Origin: Candidatus Methylospira mobilis
GTDB lineage: Bacteria; Pseudomonadota; Gammaproteobacteria; Methylococcales; Methylococcaceae
Reading direction: 5' to 3'
Assembly: GCF_009498235.1 (NCBI RefSeq)
Contig: NZ_CP044205.1
Span: forward strand, 3,659,389 to 3,723,388
Length of the DNA stretch: 64,000 nucleotides
A program made the position numbers and the translations under genes. The notes beneath the pieces were generated by a model that was given only the letters and a program-made list of their open reading frames with translations, was not told the DNA's origin and made no database searches. Each line of letters starts with the position of its first letter. Position 1 is the first letter of the stretch. Shown piece by piece: positions 1 through 9,713 of the stretch.

Positions 1-1185
1 ACCGCGACACCGATTCCCCGCACGCTGAATATGGCTTTGGGCGGCTTGCGCGACATTTCCCTGATCGCAACGCCACCCGCCAACCGCCATGCGATCCAAA
101 CTTTCGTGCATGAATGGAGCGACAGCCTGATACAGGAAGCGATTACGCGCGAAATCAAGCGCGGTGGTCAGGCTTATTTTCTGCACAATAAAATCGAGAC
201 CATGGAAAAAATGGCGCGCGAACTGGGCGCGCTGGTGCCGGAAGCGCGCATTCGCACCGCCCACGGGCAGATGCCGGAACGCGAGCTGGAACAAATCATG
301 CTGGATTTTTATCATCAGCGCTTCAATCTACTGATTTCAACCACGATCATCGAAAGCGGCATCGACGTGCCGAGCGCCAACACCATGCTGATCAACCGCG
401 CCGATCAGCTCGGCCTGGCGCAACTGCATCAGCTGCGCGGGCGCGTCGGCCGCTCGCATCACCGCGCCTACGCCTACCTGATCGTGCCGCCCAAAGCCTT
501 GATTTCTACCGATGCCGCAAAACGGCTGCAGGCGATAGAAAGCTCAGGCGAACTGGGCGCGGGCTTCATGATTTCGACGCACGACATGGAAATACGCGGC
601 TGCGGCGAGTTGCTGGGCGACGAGCAAAGCGGACAAATTCAGGAAATCGGCTTCACGCTGTATTCGGAGCTGCTGGAGCGCGCGGTCAAGGCGCTCAAGT
701 CCGGCAAGCAGCCCGAGCTGGACGCGCCGATGGACGCAGGCCCGGAAATCGATCTGCAATCGCCCGCTTTAATCCCGGACGATTACCTGCCGGACGTGCA
801 TACGCGCCTGGTATTGTATAAGCGCATCGCCAGTGCCCGCGACGCCGGCGACCTGCGCGCGCTGCAAATCGAAATGATAGATCGTTTCGGCCTGCTGCCG
901 CCGGCGACCAAAACGCTGTTTGCGGTAACGGAGTTAAAACTGACGGCTGAAAAACTGGGCGTGCGTAAAATAGAAGCCGGAGCGAGCGGCGGACGCATGC
1001 TGTTCGGAAGCCAGGCCAACATCGACCCGGTACAAGTTATTTTTCTGATCCAGAATCAATCCAGAATCTACCGCATGGACGGCCCGGATAAAATCCGTTT
1101 CCTGCAGGCGTTCGATACGGTCGACGAAAAAATCGCATTTCTGAAAGCCTTGTGTGAAATGCTGTCGCCAAAAGGCAATGGCTGA
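1..1185 (+). CDS. mfd: Transcription-repair coupling factor Mfd, C-terminal part (5' cut by window edge)
   Basis: The reading frame is open from base 1 and starts inside the helicase core with TATPIPRTLNMA, so the true start lies outside the window. Visible motifs are IESGIDVPSANTMLI and QLRGRVGRS, the late motifs of a RecG/Mfd-type superfamily 2 translocase. The C-terminal TRCF domain follows (PDDYLPDVHTRLVLYKRI). Mfd removes RNA polymerase stalled at DNA lesions and recruits UvrA; its C-terminal domain keeps the protein autoinhibited until it is engaged (family knowledge). About 394 of an expected 1,150 or so residues are visible. The frame ends cleanly just before the convergent FkbM gene, and nothing in the visible part suggests damage. 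Confidence 0.96.
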   Translation, partial: TATPIPRTLNMALGGLRDISLIATPPANRHAIQTFVHEWSDSLIQEAITREIKRGGQAYFLHNKIETMEKMARELGALVPEARIRTAHGQMPERELEQIMLDFYHQRFNLLISTTIIESGIDVPSANTMLINRADQLGLAQLHQLRGRVGRSHHRAYAYLIVPPKALISTDAAKRLQAIESSGELGAGFMISTHDMEIRGCGELLGDEQSGQIQEIGFTLYSELLERAVKALKSGKQPELDAPMDAGPEIDLQSPALIPDDYLPDVHTRLVLYKRIASARDAGDLRALQIEMIDRFGLLPPATKTLFAVTELKLTAEKLGVRKIEAGASGGRMLFGSQANIDPVQVIFLIQNQSRIYRMDGPDKIRFLQAFDTVDEKIAFLKALCEMLSPKGNG

Positions 1186-1201
1186 CTGAAGATGCGAACA
1201 G

Positions 1202-2002
1202 TCAAAGCTTCCTTACCAGCTCGCGCGTCGGATCGGAACTGTGAACGGCAAGTATATTGATTCCCGCTTCAAAGAACTCATAACCATTGCTTTCCAGAAA
1301 AGCGATAATTTCATCCCTGTTCGACTTGATCGACTCGATCAGCATTTGCGGTCTGTGCTGCGCAATCGCCAGACTGGCCCCTTCCAGCACGTCCTGTTCC
1401 ATGCCTTCGACGTCTATTTTGATTAAATCGAGCCTGGGAAGATGAAATGAGTCTATGGAAACCACAGGAACTTGATGGCAATGCTCCGGATCATAGCTGA
1501 CAGGCTGCCCGATAAATTCGTTGTTTTCACGCTGTTTCAGCTCGAGAGAACCGAAACTCGACGGTTTTAAATAATCCGGTTTGGGAATATGCATGGCGCC
1601 GACGGCGCTGCCCACGGCGGCATTGATCGCCGTAGCGTTGAAACAGTTATTGATCGCGATATTCCCTGCCAGCGCATAATAAATCCGCTCCTGCGCCTCA
1701 ATCGCCACGGCCGCGCCCCAGCCATGCATGAACTTGGCCCATTCTATGGTATGCACGCCGATGTTGGCGCCGCAGTCGAATGCAACGACGCCGTCGCCGA
1801 AAAACTGCCGCCGGTAATTCAGCAGCGTAAGCGCATCGTTTACCTCCTCCGGATCGAAAAAAGAGGTGCGCATAATCTGGAAACCGACGCCATAGCCGCC
1901 GCTATCGTCAATCATCCAGTCATTCCGGTTCACTATCAATGTTCCGTGTCCGGAAGCCGCAAGCACAAAAGCCAAAGGCCGTCTGATCGGATTAATGATC
2001 AT
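1202..2002 (-). CDS. FkbM-family SAM-dependent methyltransferase
   Basis: This 266-residue protein has a SAM-binding motif, VAFDCGANIGVHTIEWA (about residues 72-88), and the family signature DLIKIDVEGMEQDVLEGA near residue 190. FkbM-type enzymes usually O-methylate sugars or secondary metabolites; the substrate here cannot be read from sequence. The start overlaps the 3' end of the alcohol dehydrogenase gene by 11 bases, so the two are probably translationally coupled in one minus-strand operon that begins with the Old Yellow Enzyme gene. No signal peptide is seen, so it should be cytosolic. The family call is firm and the role is open. Confidence 0.85.
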   Translation of the reverse strand: MIINPIRRPLAFVLAASGHGTLIVNRNDWMIDDSGGYGVGFQIMRTSFFDPEEVNDALTLLNYRRQFFGDGVVAFDCGANIGVHTIEWAKFMHGWGAAVAIEAQERIYYALAGNIAINNCFNATAINAAVGSAVGAMHIPKPDYLKPSSFGSLELKQRENNEFIGQPVSYDPEHCHQVPVVSIDSFHLPRLDLIKIDVEGMEQDVLEGASLAIAQHRPQMLIESIKSNRDEIIAFLESNGYEFFEAGINILAVHSSDPTRELVRKL

Positions 2003-3047
2003 CCTGCAACGAAGCCAGATCTATGACAAAACGGTATTTTACATCGCCTTTCAACATACGCTGGTAAGCGGTATTGATTTGCTGCATCGGAATCTGCTCG
2101 ATATCCGAAACTATGCCATGCTCCGCGCAAAAATCCAGCATTTCCTGGGTTTCGCGCAGCCCGCCTATCAGCGAACCCGCCAGGTTGCGGCGCTTGAATA
2201 TCAGATTGGCGGCATTCGGCGCGGGATGAGGATGATCCGGAACGCCCAGTAGACAAAGCGTACCGTCGCGTTTGAGCAGCGTGAGATAAGGGTCCAGATC
2301 ATGCGCGGCGGCAACCGTATCGAGTATGAAATCGAAACTGCCGGAATGCCGCGTCATTTCTTCTGCATTTTTTGAAACAACCACCGCATCCGCGCCCAGT
2401 CGGCGCGCATCTTCCGATTTGCCGGGCGAAGTCGTGAACAAAACCACCTCGGCGCCAAACGCATGCGCGAACTTGACGCCCATATGCCCCAGACCGCCCA
2501 ACCCGACCACGCCGACTTTCTGGCTCGGACCGACGCGCCAATGACGCAACGGCGACCAGGTGGTAATGCCCGCGCACAACAACGGCGCCGCCGCCGCAGG
2601 ATCGAGCCGCTCGGAAATTTTCAGCACGAAACGCTGATCGACGACAACCCGGTTGGAGTAACCGCCATAGGTCATGCCGCCGCTATGGCGGTCATGGCTG
2701 TTGTAGGTAAGTACAAGTTGATCGCAATACTGTTCCTGATCATCCACGCATTCTGGACAGGTTCTGCAGGAATCGACCAGACAGCCGACCCCAACCAGAT
2801 CACCCGGCTTGAATTGTGTTACCGCTCCCCCGATGCCCGCAACCCGCCCGACGATCTCGTGTCCGGGTACCAAGGGAAAATGCGATCCGCCCCATTCGTT
2901 ACGCACCTGATGCAAATCCGAATGACAGACGCCGCAGTAAAGAATTTCGATATGCACATCTTCGGCAAGCGGCTCGCGGCGCTCGAAGCCGAAAGGACGC
3001 AAAGGGGTCGCCGCATCGTAAGCGGCATAGCCGTGGCTTTTTAACAT
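1992..3047 (-). CDS. Zinc-dependent NADP(H) alcohol dehydrogenase (cinnamyl-ADH / YahK type)
   Basis: A medium-chain alcohol dehydrogenase of about 351 residues. The catalytic zinc ligands are seen in CGVCHSDLHQ and PGHEIVGRV. The structural zinc site is the four-cysteine stretch CRTCPECVDDQEQYC. The cofactor site is VGVVGLGGLGHMG. This subgroup reduces aldehydes with NADPH (family knowledge). The longer reading frame can start upstream, but MLKSHGYAAYD is preceded by GGAG eight bases before the ATG, so I place the start at 3047. The gene follows the Old Yellow Enzyme gene by 20 bases and overlaps the FkbM gene, which fits a small operon for handling reactive carbonyls (inference). Confidence 0.9.
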   Translation of the reverse strand: MLKSHGYAAYDAATPLRPFGFERREPLAEDVHIEILYCGVCHSDLHQVRNEWGGSHFPLVPGHEIVGRVAGIGGAVTQFKPGDLVGVGCLVDSCRTCPECVDDQEQYCDQLVLTYNSHDRHSGGMTYGGYSNRVVVDQRFVLKISERLDPAAAAPLLCAGITTWSPLRHWRVGPSQKVGVVGLGGLGHMGVKFAHAFGAEVVLFTTSPGKSEDARRLGADAVVVSKNAEEMTRHSGSFDFILDTVAAAHDLDPYLTLLKRDGTLCLLGVPDHPHPAPNAANLIFKRRNLAGSLIGGLRETQEMLDFCAEHGIVSDIEQIPMQQINTAYQRMLKGDVKYRFVIDLASLQDDH

Positions 3048-3067
3048 ACGAATACTCCAGGAAAAGT

Positions 3068-4180
3068 TCAGTCGGCCGCGAATGTCGGCCAATCGGTATA
3101 ACCATGTTCGTCGCCGCCGTACCATAGTGTCTGGGGCGCTTCCGCCAGCAACACATTCCGCTTGAGGCGTTCGACCAGATCCGGATTGGCAATGAACGGG
3201 CGTCCGAAGGCAATCAGATCCGCCTGATGTTCACGCCGCGCCGCCAGCGCCAACTCGCGCGTATACAGGTTGTTGGCTATATACGGACCGACAAAATGCG
3301 CGCGCAGCGCCTGCAAGTCCACACCTTCCGGAATTTCGCGCGACATGCCTGTGGCCCCTTCCACCATATGCAGATAAGCCAGTCCGAACCAGTTCAGCTT
3401 TTCGATCAGGTAGCCATAGGTCGCCATCACATCGCTGTCCAACGGCGTATTGCCGGCATTCGGAGTAACCGGCGACAAACGGATACCGACATGCTGGCCG
3501 CCCTCCCATTCATCAACCACGGCTTTCACCACATCGAGCACCAGTCTGGTTCTGTTTTCGTTGCTGCCGCCGTAAGCATCGGTTCGACGGTTGGTCGAAT
3601 CGCGAATGAACTGCTCCAGCAGATAGCAGTTCGCGGCATGCACTTCCACGCCATCGAATCCGGCCCTGCGCGCACATGCGGCGGCATGACGGTATTGCTC
3701 GACGATTTCGGGGATTTCCCCGGTTTCCAGCGCGCGCGGCGTCGGCACCGGCTGCATGCCGATCAGGGTAAAGGTTTCGCCTTCCGCCGCTATGGCAGAG
3801 GGCGCAACCGGCAGCGCATTACTCGGCTGCAGGGACGGGTGGGAAAAACGGCCGACGTGCCAGAGCTGGCAGACGATCTTGCCGCCGGCATCATGCACCG
3901 CCTCAGTAACCTGACGCCAGCCTTCCACCTGCTGCTCGTTGAAAATACCGGGCGTATAGGCATAACCGCGCGCCTGCCGGGAAATATTGACGGCTTCACT
4001 GATAATCAACCCGGTGCTGGAGCGCTGAGCATAATATCGCGCCTGCAGCGCACCCGGCACCCCGTTTTCGCCCACGCGCGCGCGCGTCAGCGGAGCCATG
4101 ACGATGCGATTCTGTAAAACCCACGCGCCTACCGCGACAGGATCGAACAGGTCGGTTTCTTTATTTTCGGCTTGCGTCAT
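3068..4180 (-). CDS. Old Yellow Enzyme family FMN ene-reductase (NemA-like)
   Basis: A 370-residue TIM-barrel flavoprotein. QNRIVMAPLTRAR is the usual N-terminal strand of the family, and HVGRFSH and GVEVHAANCYLLEQFIRD carry the His/Asn pair that binds the substrate carbonyl. A cysteine replaces the common glycine right after that Asn. Members use NAD(P)H to reduce activated C=C bonds, maleimides or nitro-esters (family knowledge). AAGAGA lies upstream of the ATG. The gene leads the operon with the alcohol dehydrogenase and the FkbM methyltransferase. No TetR-type nemR repressor is next to it, so regulation is unknown. Confidence 0.92.
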   Translation of the reverse strand: MTQAENKETDLFDPVAVGAWVLQNRIVMAPLTRARVGENGVPGALQARYYAQRSSTGLIISEAVNISRQARGYAYTPGIFNEQQVEGWRQVTEAVHDAGGKIVCQLWHVGRFSHPSLQPSNALPVAPSAIAAEGETFTLIGMQPVPTPRALETGEIPEIVEQYRHAAACARRAGFDGVEVHAANCYLLEQFIRDSTNRRTDAYGGSNENRTRLVLDVVKAVVDEWEGGQHVGIRLSPVTPNAGNTPLDSDVMATYGYLIEKLNWFGLAYLHMVEGATGMSREIPEGVDLQALRAHFVGPYIANNLYTRELALAARREHQADLIAFGRPFIANPDLVERLKRNVLLAEAPQTLWYGGDEHGYTDWPTFAAD

Positions 4181-4451
4181 ATGGATGTTCTCTTAAAAAA
4201 TTTATGGAGAGTTCATTGCCGATGCTCGGTGAACGTAGCCTGCTTGATGGATTACTCCCTATGTACAGTAGGATTCAAGTATAGATGTTCGTTTTAATTT
4301 ATACCAGCAACGCTCCCATGCAGGCCACACTTCAGCATCCCCCTGATCAACCCCGGCGGACGACGCTCAGCGCATAATGATAGCAGCCGGATTTTCCGGC
4401 CCCGGATAACCCTGCGGGCGTTCCCGGCTACATGTTCCGCGCATCGCGCAG

Positions 4452-4514
4452 ATGAATCGCTTCATCGACGAAATCGAAGCGCTGGAAGCGAAGAAGACCG
4501 AGCTGGAAAGCCGG
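4452..4514 (+). pseudogene. Short coiled-coil coding fragment of unknown origin
   Basis: About 21 codons (IDEIEALEAKKTELESRI) look like a genuine charged coiled coil, as found at the C-terminus of large serine recombinases, but they then run into the reversed remnant of a nucleotidyltransferase gene. The longer frame loses its protein-like character after the junction. I read this as a scrap of a lost gene. The recombinase assignment is only a guess. Confidence 0.25.
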
Positions 4515-4737
4515 ATCAAGGCCACATCGACATTGCGGCCGTTGAGCGCACGGAGATGCGCGCGGATAACACAGCAGGAGATTCTATTGGAGTATCGGAT
4601 TCCACCATTATATCGACACCGCCGCCTTTTGCCCCGTCATCCAGGCGCGATCCGAAGACGCGTATGCGCGCACCCGATCCGGCAACCGAATGGACTACAT
4701 CGTTTAGGGCGGCTATATCACGGGGTGAGGGTCGCAT
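4510..4737 (-). pseudogene. Frameshifted MNT-type nucleotidyltransferase domain
   Basis: The frame encodes ARIRVFGSRLDDGAKGGGVD followed by IMVE, matching the GSR...D-x-D core of minimal nucleotidyltransferases, the partner in HEPN/MNT toxin-antitoxin pairs. The first metal-binding Asp position reads GV instead of SD. Downstream the expected continuation (LNGRNVDVALIRL) is present but in another frame, so a frameshift has broken the gene. It then ends at a junction with unrelated sequence. No HEPN partner is seen nearby. This is probably a dead relic of a toxin-antitoxin locus. Confidence 0.55.
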
Positions 4738-4841
4738 GTTTTGTGTTTTCAGCGTAATGGTTCAGGGAAGAGGCAGCGATTACGCCGGTCAGTTATCGGT
4801 TATTCTGCCTGGTCGGGGATTGTAAAATATAGACACTTTAC

Positions 4842-6518
4842 TTACTCGACTACTCTGGGTCTCCCACCTACAGCGTCTAGCGCCTCGTGTAAAGTCGAAA
4901 AAATAGAGTCCTTACCGATTACCCCGGTAATACGATGCCTGTTCATGTCCTCGCGCAGGTATGCGCTGACCCGCCCGAACACCAGTTTGATGTTGCTACG
5001 CTGCAAATCGCAACACAGTTCGCGCAAGGATCGCGCTGCTGAATAATCCATATCGGTCATCGCCCCGGCATCGATCAGCAACCAGCGTACCGGCGTCGGC
5101 GCATGGTCTATCAGCAAGCGCACCTCGTCGCAAAAGCAGCCTTCGTTGGCGTAAAACAAATCCGCTCCGAACCGGTAGACGACCAGCCCCGGTTTGGTCT
5201 CGACCCCGGCGGCGACAGGCGCAGGCAACCACCGCCCGGTCTCATCGGGCGTCAATACTGAAGTATGCGGACGATAACTGTGACGCACATGCCGCAACAA
5301 CGATAAGGTAACCGCCAGCAGGATGCCTTGTTCCAACCCCACCAGCGCCACGGTCGCCGCCGTGACGATAGCGAGCATGAACTCGCCCCGACTCTCGCGC
5401 CGTATGTCCGCCAGGCTTTTAAAATCGATAAGTCCTATGGCGATAACGAAGACGATGCCGGCGAGCACGCTGCGTGGCAGATACTCCAGCGGTTTGGTAA
5501 ATAACAACAGCACCAGCAATACCACGCCTGCGAACACCAGCTGCGAAAACTGACTGCGGCTGCCCACCGAGTCGGCCATCGCGGTCTGGGTGGGACTGCC
5601 ATTCACCACGAAAGCGCCGGACAACGCGGCGGCGGCATTCGCTGCCGACAAACCGAGTATGTCGGCATTCTCATCCAGGCGTTCGTGATGCCGTACAGCA
5701 AAGACGCGGGAGGTAGCCGCACTTTGAGCGATAATAATCACAAAGCAGGATAATGCGACCGGAATTAATTTAAGCGTATCGTCCCAGCTCACCGCCGGAA
5801 AACCGAGTGTCGGCAAACCACCGGGTATGGGGCCGATGACGGCAATACCATGACCGGCAAAATCGTATGCATAACTGGCGGCGATGCCGGTCAACACCGC
5901 AAACAATGGGATAGGCAGCTTGGGCAGAAAGTGCCGGAAGACCAATATGAAGCTCACCACCAGCAGCGATACCGCCAGCGTGGGCAGATTTACCGCAGCC
6001 AGCGCGCCGGCAAGCTGTTGTAGTTGATCGACGGTTTTATGCGCGCTGACCTGAATGCCGGACATTTCCCCCAGCATGGCGATGCCGATCTGCAATCCGA
6101 CGCCGGTCAAAAACCCTACCAGCACCGTACGCGAAAGAAAATCGGCGAAGAAGCCGAGTTTGAAAATCCGCGCCAGCAACAGCAACGCGGCGGTAAGCAG
6201 CGCGACCATGCCCACCAAAGCCATGTATTTTCCGTCCGCCTGCGCCGCCATGCCGGACAATCCGCTGGAGAAAATGGCCGCAGTAGCCGAGTCCGCCGCT
6301 ACCACCAGATGACGCGATGAACCGAAAACTGCAAACATCAGCAGCGGCAGCAACGCAGTGTATAGCCCGGTTACCGCCGGCGTGCCGGCAATGCGGGTAT
6401 AACCGAGCAACTGCGGAATATTCATCGAAGCCAAAGCCAATCCGGCAATGGCGTCGCGCATCGCTCCGTCACGGCTTAAAGGTCTCAGGCCTGCGAAGAC
6501 ATTCGATTTTATCGACAT
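4842..6518 (-). CDS. SulP/SLC26-family anion transporter with C-terminal STAS domain
   Basis: An inner-membrane anion transporter of about 558 residues with around 12 hydrophobic segments. The N-terminal part has the family stretch DAIAGLALASMNIPQLLGYT. The last 110 residues form a STAS domain (WLLIDAGAMTDMDYSAARSL). SulP proteins carry sulfate, bicarbonate, dicarboxylates or other anions; the substrate cannot be told here. The frame extends upstream to 6716 without looking like SulP sequence. MSIKSNVFAGL at 6518 is the start I prefer, with 6542 as an alternative; neither has a strong ribosome-binding site. The gene stands alone, divergent from the next gene. Confidence 0.85.
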   Translation of the reverse strand: MSIKSNVFAGLRPLSRDGAMRDAIAGLALASMNIPQLLGYTRIAGTPAVTGLYTALLPLLMFAVFGSSRHLVVAADSATAAIFSSGLSGMAAQADGKYMALVGMVALLTAALLLLARIFKLGFFADFLSRTVLVGFLTGVGLQIGIAMLGEMSGIQVSAHKTVDQLQQLAGALAAVNLPTLAVSLLVVSFILVFRHFLPKLPIPLFAVLTGIAASYAYDFAGHGIAVIGPIPGGLPTLGFPAVSWDDTLKLIPVALSCFVIIIAQSAATSRVFAVRHHERLDENADILGLSAANAAAALSGAFVVNGSPTQTAMADSVGSRSQFSQLVFAGVVLLVLLLFTKPLEYLPRSVLAGIVFVIAIGLIDFKSLADIRRESRGEFMLAIVTAATVALVGLEQGILLAVTLSLLRHVRHSYRPHTSVLTPDETGRWLPAPVAAGVETKPGLVVYRFGADLFYANEGCFCDEVRLLIDHAPTPVRWLLIDAGAMTDMDYSAARSLRELCCDLQRSNIKLVFGRVSAYLREDMNRHRITGVIGKDSIFSTLHEALDAVGGRPRVVE

Positions 6519-6810
6519 TATTAAGGAGCGCGGGAATATCATCTGAGCTTGCACGCTAAAAACAAAACGGCCATGTTGCTTTTCTCCTGGTGTTGAGTGC
6601 TGGAAGTTGCTGCTGCGTTTAAGACAGTCAAGTATAGTGAAAATTCCGTGCCTGGGGGACAGGCCGCAAGCCCCTCTGGCCAATTGCTCGGTAACACTCT
6701 CACGGTCTATGCCCAAACCGATGCGGATTCTCGCGCTCTTCTACGTTAATATAATGGGATGCGCCTGATGCGCTATTTCAATCCGCCCTTTATAACCGTA
6801 CCGGGAAGCC

Positions 6811-8628
6811 ATGCGTATATCAGCCGGAATTTTCTGCATCATCACGTCGACCGCACTCGTACTTGGACTATCGGCTGCTCGTGTCCAAGCCGCCGATAAC
6901 CCACCCGCATGCCGGGAAAATGGCGCTGTGCATATCTGGACGTCGCCGCTGCAGCCGGAAGCGGGAAAACCGCTACGCGTCATGGCTGTCTCCTCCGAGG
7001 AAACAATAGCCGCTCTTGTTTCGGCCGAAGCAGACGGACAGCGGCAGACTCTCGATCCGATTACCCGCGGCGGGCCGCCCTGGAGTTTATCGGCAACCAT
7101 AGCCCGGCTTCCCTCCGGCGGGCTGCAACTGGAGGTGCTGAGGCAAAACGGCTCGGTAGCCGCCTGCCGGACAGTGCAGCCTCAACGGGAAGCGACGGTA
7201 GCCGAGGTATTGGACAACCATGGAATAGGGCAGGACTGGAATGCCGATACCGAAGCCTTTTATTCGGCCTGGATCGAACAACTGTTCGATGCGCCCGCAG
7301 ACGAAAACATTAACTACCCTTCGCTGGAACCTGTGCTGCGTAATGCCGATAAAAACTTTCTTTACAACTACTTTGGCGTTGCGGAAGATCGCAGTCTACC
7401 GGCAACGCCGGATTGCGCCGACCTGCCCTATTATTTACGCGCCTATTTTGCATGGAAAACGGGCCTACCGGTCAACTATCGCGTGTGCAGCCGCGGCAGC
7501 TCGAATTCGCCGCCGCGCTGCGGAAGCGCGGTCACGCGACAGGAATTCAGCCACGGCAATGTCTCGCAATCGACGTTCAGAGGGTTGATAAACACATTGC
7601 AGAACGCCGTCCATTCCGGTAGCGCGCGCACCGGTCTGAACGACAACGCCACCGACTTCTATCCGGTCGGGTTGACACGCGCCGCGCTCAAACCCGGCAC
7701 GGTTTACGCCGACCCATACGGCCATGTGCTGATGCTGGTCAAATGGGTGCCGCAGACGGCGACAGCCCCGGGCCTGCTGTTGGCGGTCGACGCGCAGCCC
7801 GATAACTCGGTCAGCCGCAAGCGCTTCTGGGAAGGCACTTTTTTGTTTGCGGACGATGTCGCCAGCGCCGGGCCAGGATTCAAGGCCTTCCGCCCATTGC
7901 GCCTGAGTCCGTCCGGACGCCTGGGTCTGGCGAACAACGAGGAATTGGCCGATGCGCAGACCGGCCTTCCGGCATTTTCAACGGAACAGGGCGAGTTGAG
8001 CCCCGAAGCCTTCTACGCCAGCCTGGGCAAACTCATCAATCCGCAAGGACTCGAGCCGAAGCATGCTTATGAAGCCACGCTGGATTCCTTGCTGGAGCAA
8101 CTGGAAACGCGCGTCGCCTCGGTGGAAAACGGCGTGGACTACTTTCGTAAACACGCAGGAGTTATTCCCATGCCCGACGGCGCGGCGCTGTTCGAAACGC
8201 TGGGCGGCTGGGAAGATTATTCGACGCCGTCGCGCGATATGCGCCTGATCATCGCGATGAATGCGCTGCTCGACATGCCCGACCGCATCGTGCGCCACCC
8301 GGAACTATTCCTGCTGCACGGCGTTGTTTCACCGCAACAGGCCAAAATGGAACTTGAACAGTATCACCGCCAGCGTATCAACGAGCGCCAGTTTAACTAC
8401 CTGAGAGAAGACGGCAGCCGCTGGACCTTGACGGTTGCCGATGTATTGGCGCGCAAACCGTCGTTCGAAATGGCGTACAATCCGAACGATTGCGCCGAAG
8501 CGCGCTGGGGCGCGACGCCCGGATCGCCCGAGTACGCCGGTTGCCACCGGCATGCGCCGCAGGATCAACGCGCGCGCATGGAACGTTATCGCATATGGTT
8601 CCACGAAGCGCGGCGGCCTTCGCGATAA
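6811..8628 (+). CDS. Exported protein with a papain/transglutaminase-like Cys-His-Asp arrangement
   Basis: A 605-residue protein I cannot assign to a named family. It begins with a signal peptide (about residues 1-27, ending RVQA-ADN), so it acts outside the inner membrane. In the middle, C202 sits in PDCADLPYYLRAYFAWKTG, H305 in DPYGHVLMLVKW and D327 in LLAVDAQPDN. This order and spacing is what one expects of a circular papain/transglutaminase fold, in which a Cys at a helix start is followed by a His and an Asp on strands. The C-terminal half is charged, helical and without motifs. The next gene, 126 bases on, encodes a DUF2272 lipoprotein, which may be a partner. Confidence 0.6.
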   Translation: MRISAGIFCIITSTALVLGLSAARVQAADNPPACRENGAVHIWTSPLQPEAGKPLRVMAVSSEETIAALVSAEADGQRQTLDPITRGGPPWSLSATIARLPSGGLQLEVLRQNGSVAACRTVQPQREATVAEVLDNHGIGQDWNADTEAFYSAWIEQLFDAPADENINYPSLEPVLRNADKNFLYNYFGVAEDRSLPATPDCADLPYYLRAYFAWKTGLPVNYRVCSRGSSNSPPRCGSAVTRQEFSHGNVSQSTFRGLINTLQNAVHSGSARTGLNDNATDFYPVGLTRAALKPGTVYADPYGHVLMLVKWVPQTATAPGLLLAVDAQPDNSVSRKRFWEGTFLFADDVASAGPGFKAFRPLRLSPSGRLGLANNEELADAQTGLPAFSTEQGELSPEAFYASLGKLINPQGLEPKHAYEATLDSLLEQLETRVASVENGVDYFRKHAGVIPMPDGAALFETLGGWEDYSTPSRDMRLIIAMNALLDMPDRIVRHPELFLLHGVVSPQQAKMELEQYHRQRINERQFNYLREDGSRWTLTVADVLARKPSFEMAYNPNDCAEARWGATPGSPEYAGCHRHAPQDQRARMERYRIWFHEARRPSR

Positions 8629-8754
8629 ACGTATTGTCATATTGTCAATATTTTTGTAATGATTCAGCTTCCTTTGAGCCATGTTAAGCCTCACTGAATA
8701 GCCCAGTTCCATAGCAGACGCCCAGGAATGCATACATCTAACAGGAAAGCGCGC

Positions 8755-9534
8755 ATGCATTTGAAACTTACATTCATTACCGCTTGTTTATTACTGAGCG
8801 CATGCGCGCCCGCGCACAGGAAGCCGAGCGTGGTACAGCCTGCTGCTGTAACAGTTCAGCCCAAGCCGCCCGAACGCGAGTTGTCCATCCGCGACTTCCC
8901 TGTAACGTCTACAAAGTATCGGATACTGTCGATACTGCTGGAAGAATGGAATTATTTCGGCGAACAGGAAATTATTATCAAGAGCGATATGGAAAGTATC
9001 CCACGCGTAGGCGTTTGGGAAGACGACGATGCATCGCACAGCGATCGCATCAGAAATTATTGGCGGACGGCGGGCAAGTACGGGTTGTCGGGCTACGATT
9101 GCCAACAACCGTGGTCGGCGGCTTTTATCAGCTGGGTTATGTCAGTCGCGGGCATCGGCGAGGATGAGTTCCCTTATGCTTCGGCGCATTGGGTTTATCT
9201 GGCGCGCTTTCTCGACAATGCCGGATCGCAAACGGCAAACTTTGTTCCGCGCAGCGTCGCCGATTACCCGCCCAAACCCGGCGATTTGATTTGCGCAAGC
9301 CGCGACGTCCGCGTCGATGTCAACCCCAACTTCCTGCCTGCATCCAGCCAGATCGAAAATGCCAAGCTGCACTGCGACATAGTCACCGCAGTGAAAGGCA
9401 AAACGCTGGAAGCCATCGGCGGCAATGTCAGGAATTCCGTTTCCAAAAGCGTTCTTCAACTGAGTCCGCAAGGCTATCTGCAGCCTACCGCCAGACGCTC
9501 CTGGTTTATGGTGGTCGAAAACCGGATGGACTGA
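8755..9534 (+). CDS. DUF2272-domain lipoprotein
   Basis: The protein starts with a lipoprotein signal peptide whose lipobox LLSAC gives an acylated Cys at about residue 17. The frame can start at 8728, but AGGAA sits just before the ATG at 8755 and the signal peptide begins there. The body carries the DUF2272 core: DCQQPWSAAFISWVMSVAGI, an ASAHWVYL segment and a later LHCDIVTAV strand. This resembles NlpC/P60-like amidase folds, with Cys, His and His candidates, but activity is not established. It follows the exported 605-residue thiol-hydrolase-like gene on the same strand, suggesting a periplasmic two-protein unit (inference). Confidence 0.75.
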   Translation: MHLKLTFITACLLLSACAPAHRKPSVVQPAAVTVQPKPPERELSIRDFPVTSTKYRILSILLEEWNYFGEQEIIIKSDMESIPRVGVWEDDDASHSDRIRNYWRTAGKYGLSGYDCQQPWSAAFISWVMSVAGIGEDEFPYASAHWVYLARFLDNAGSQTANFVPRSVADYPPKPGDLICASRDVRVDVNPNFLPASSQIENAKLHCDIVTAVKGKTLEAIGGNVRNSVSKSVLQLSPQGYLQPTARRSWFMVVENRMD

Positions 9535-9713
9535 ACTGCGATCTGGAAAAATTCTTGCAAACAGCTCGCCTGCTAATTGCAAAACCAGGTAACGAGGTGT
9601 AAATATAAGTAAATAATATTTATACGCAACGAAAGAAAAGCTACTTTAAGAAAGGTCAGTGCGCCCCCATCCTTGAAAAAGGTTCTTATCATTTTAGACA
9701 GGAGCATATACCC

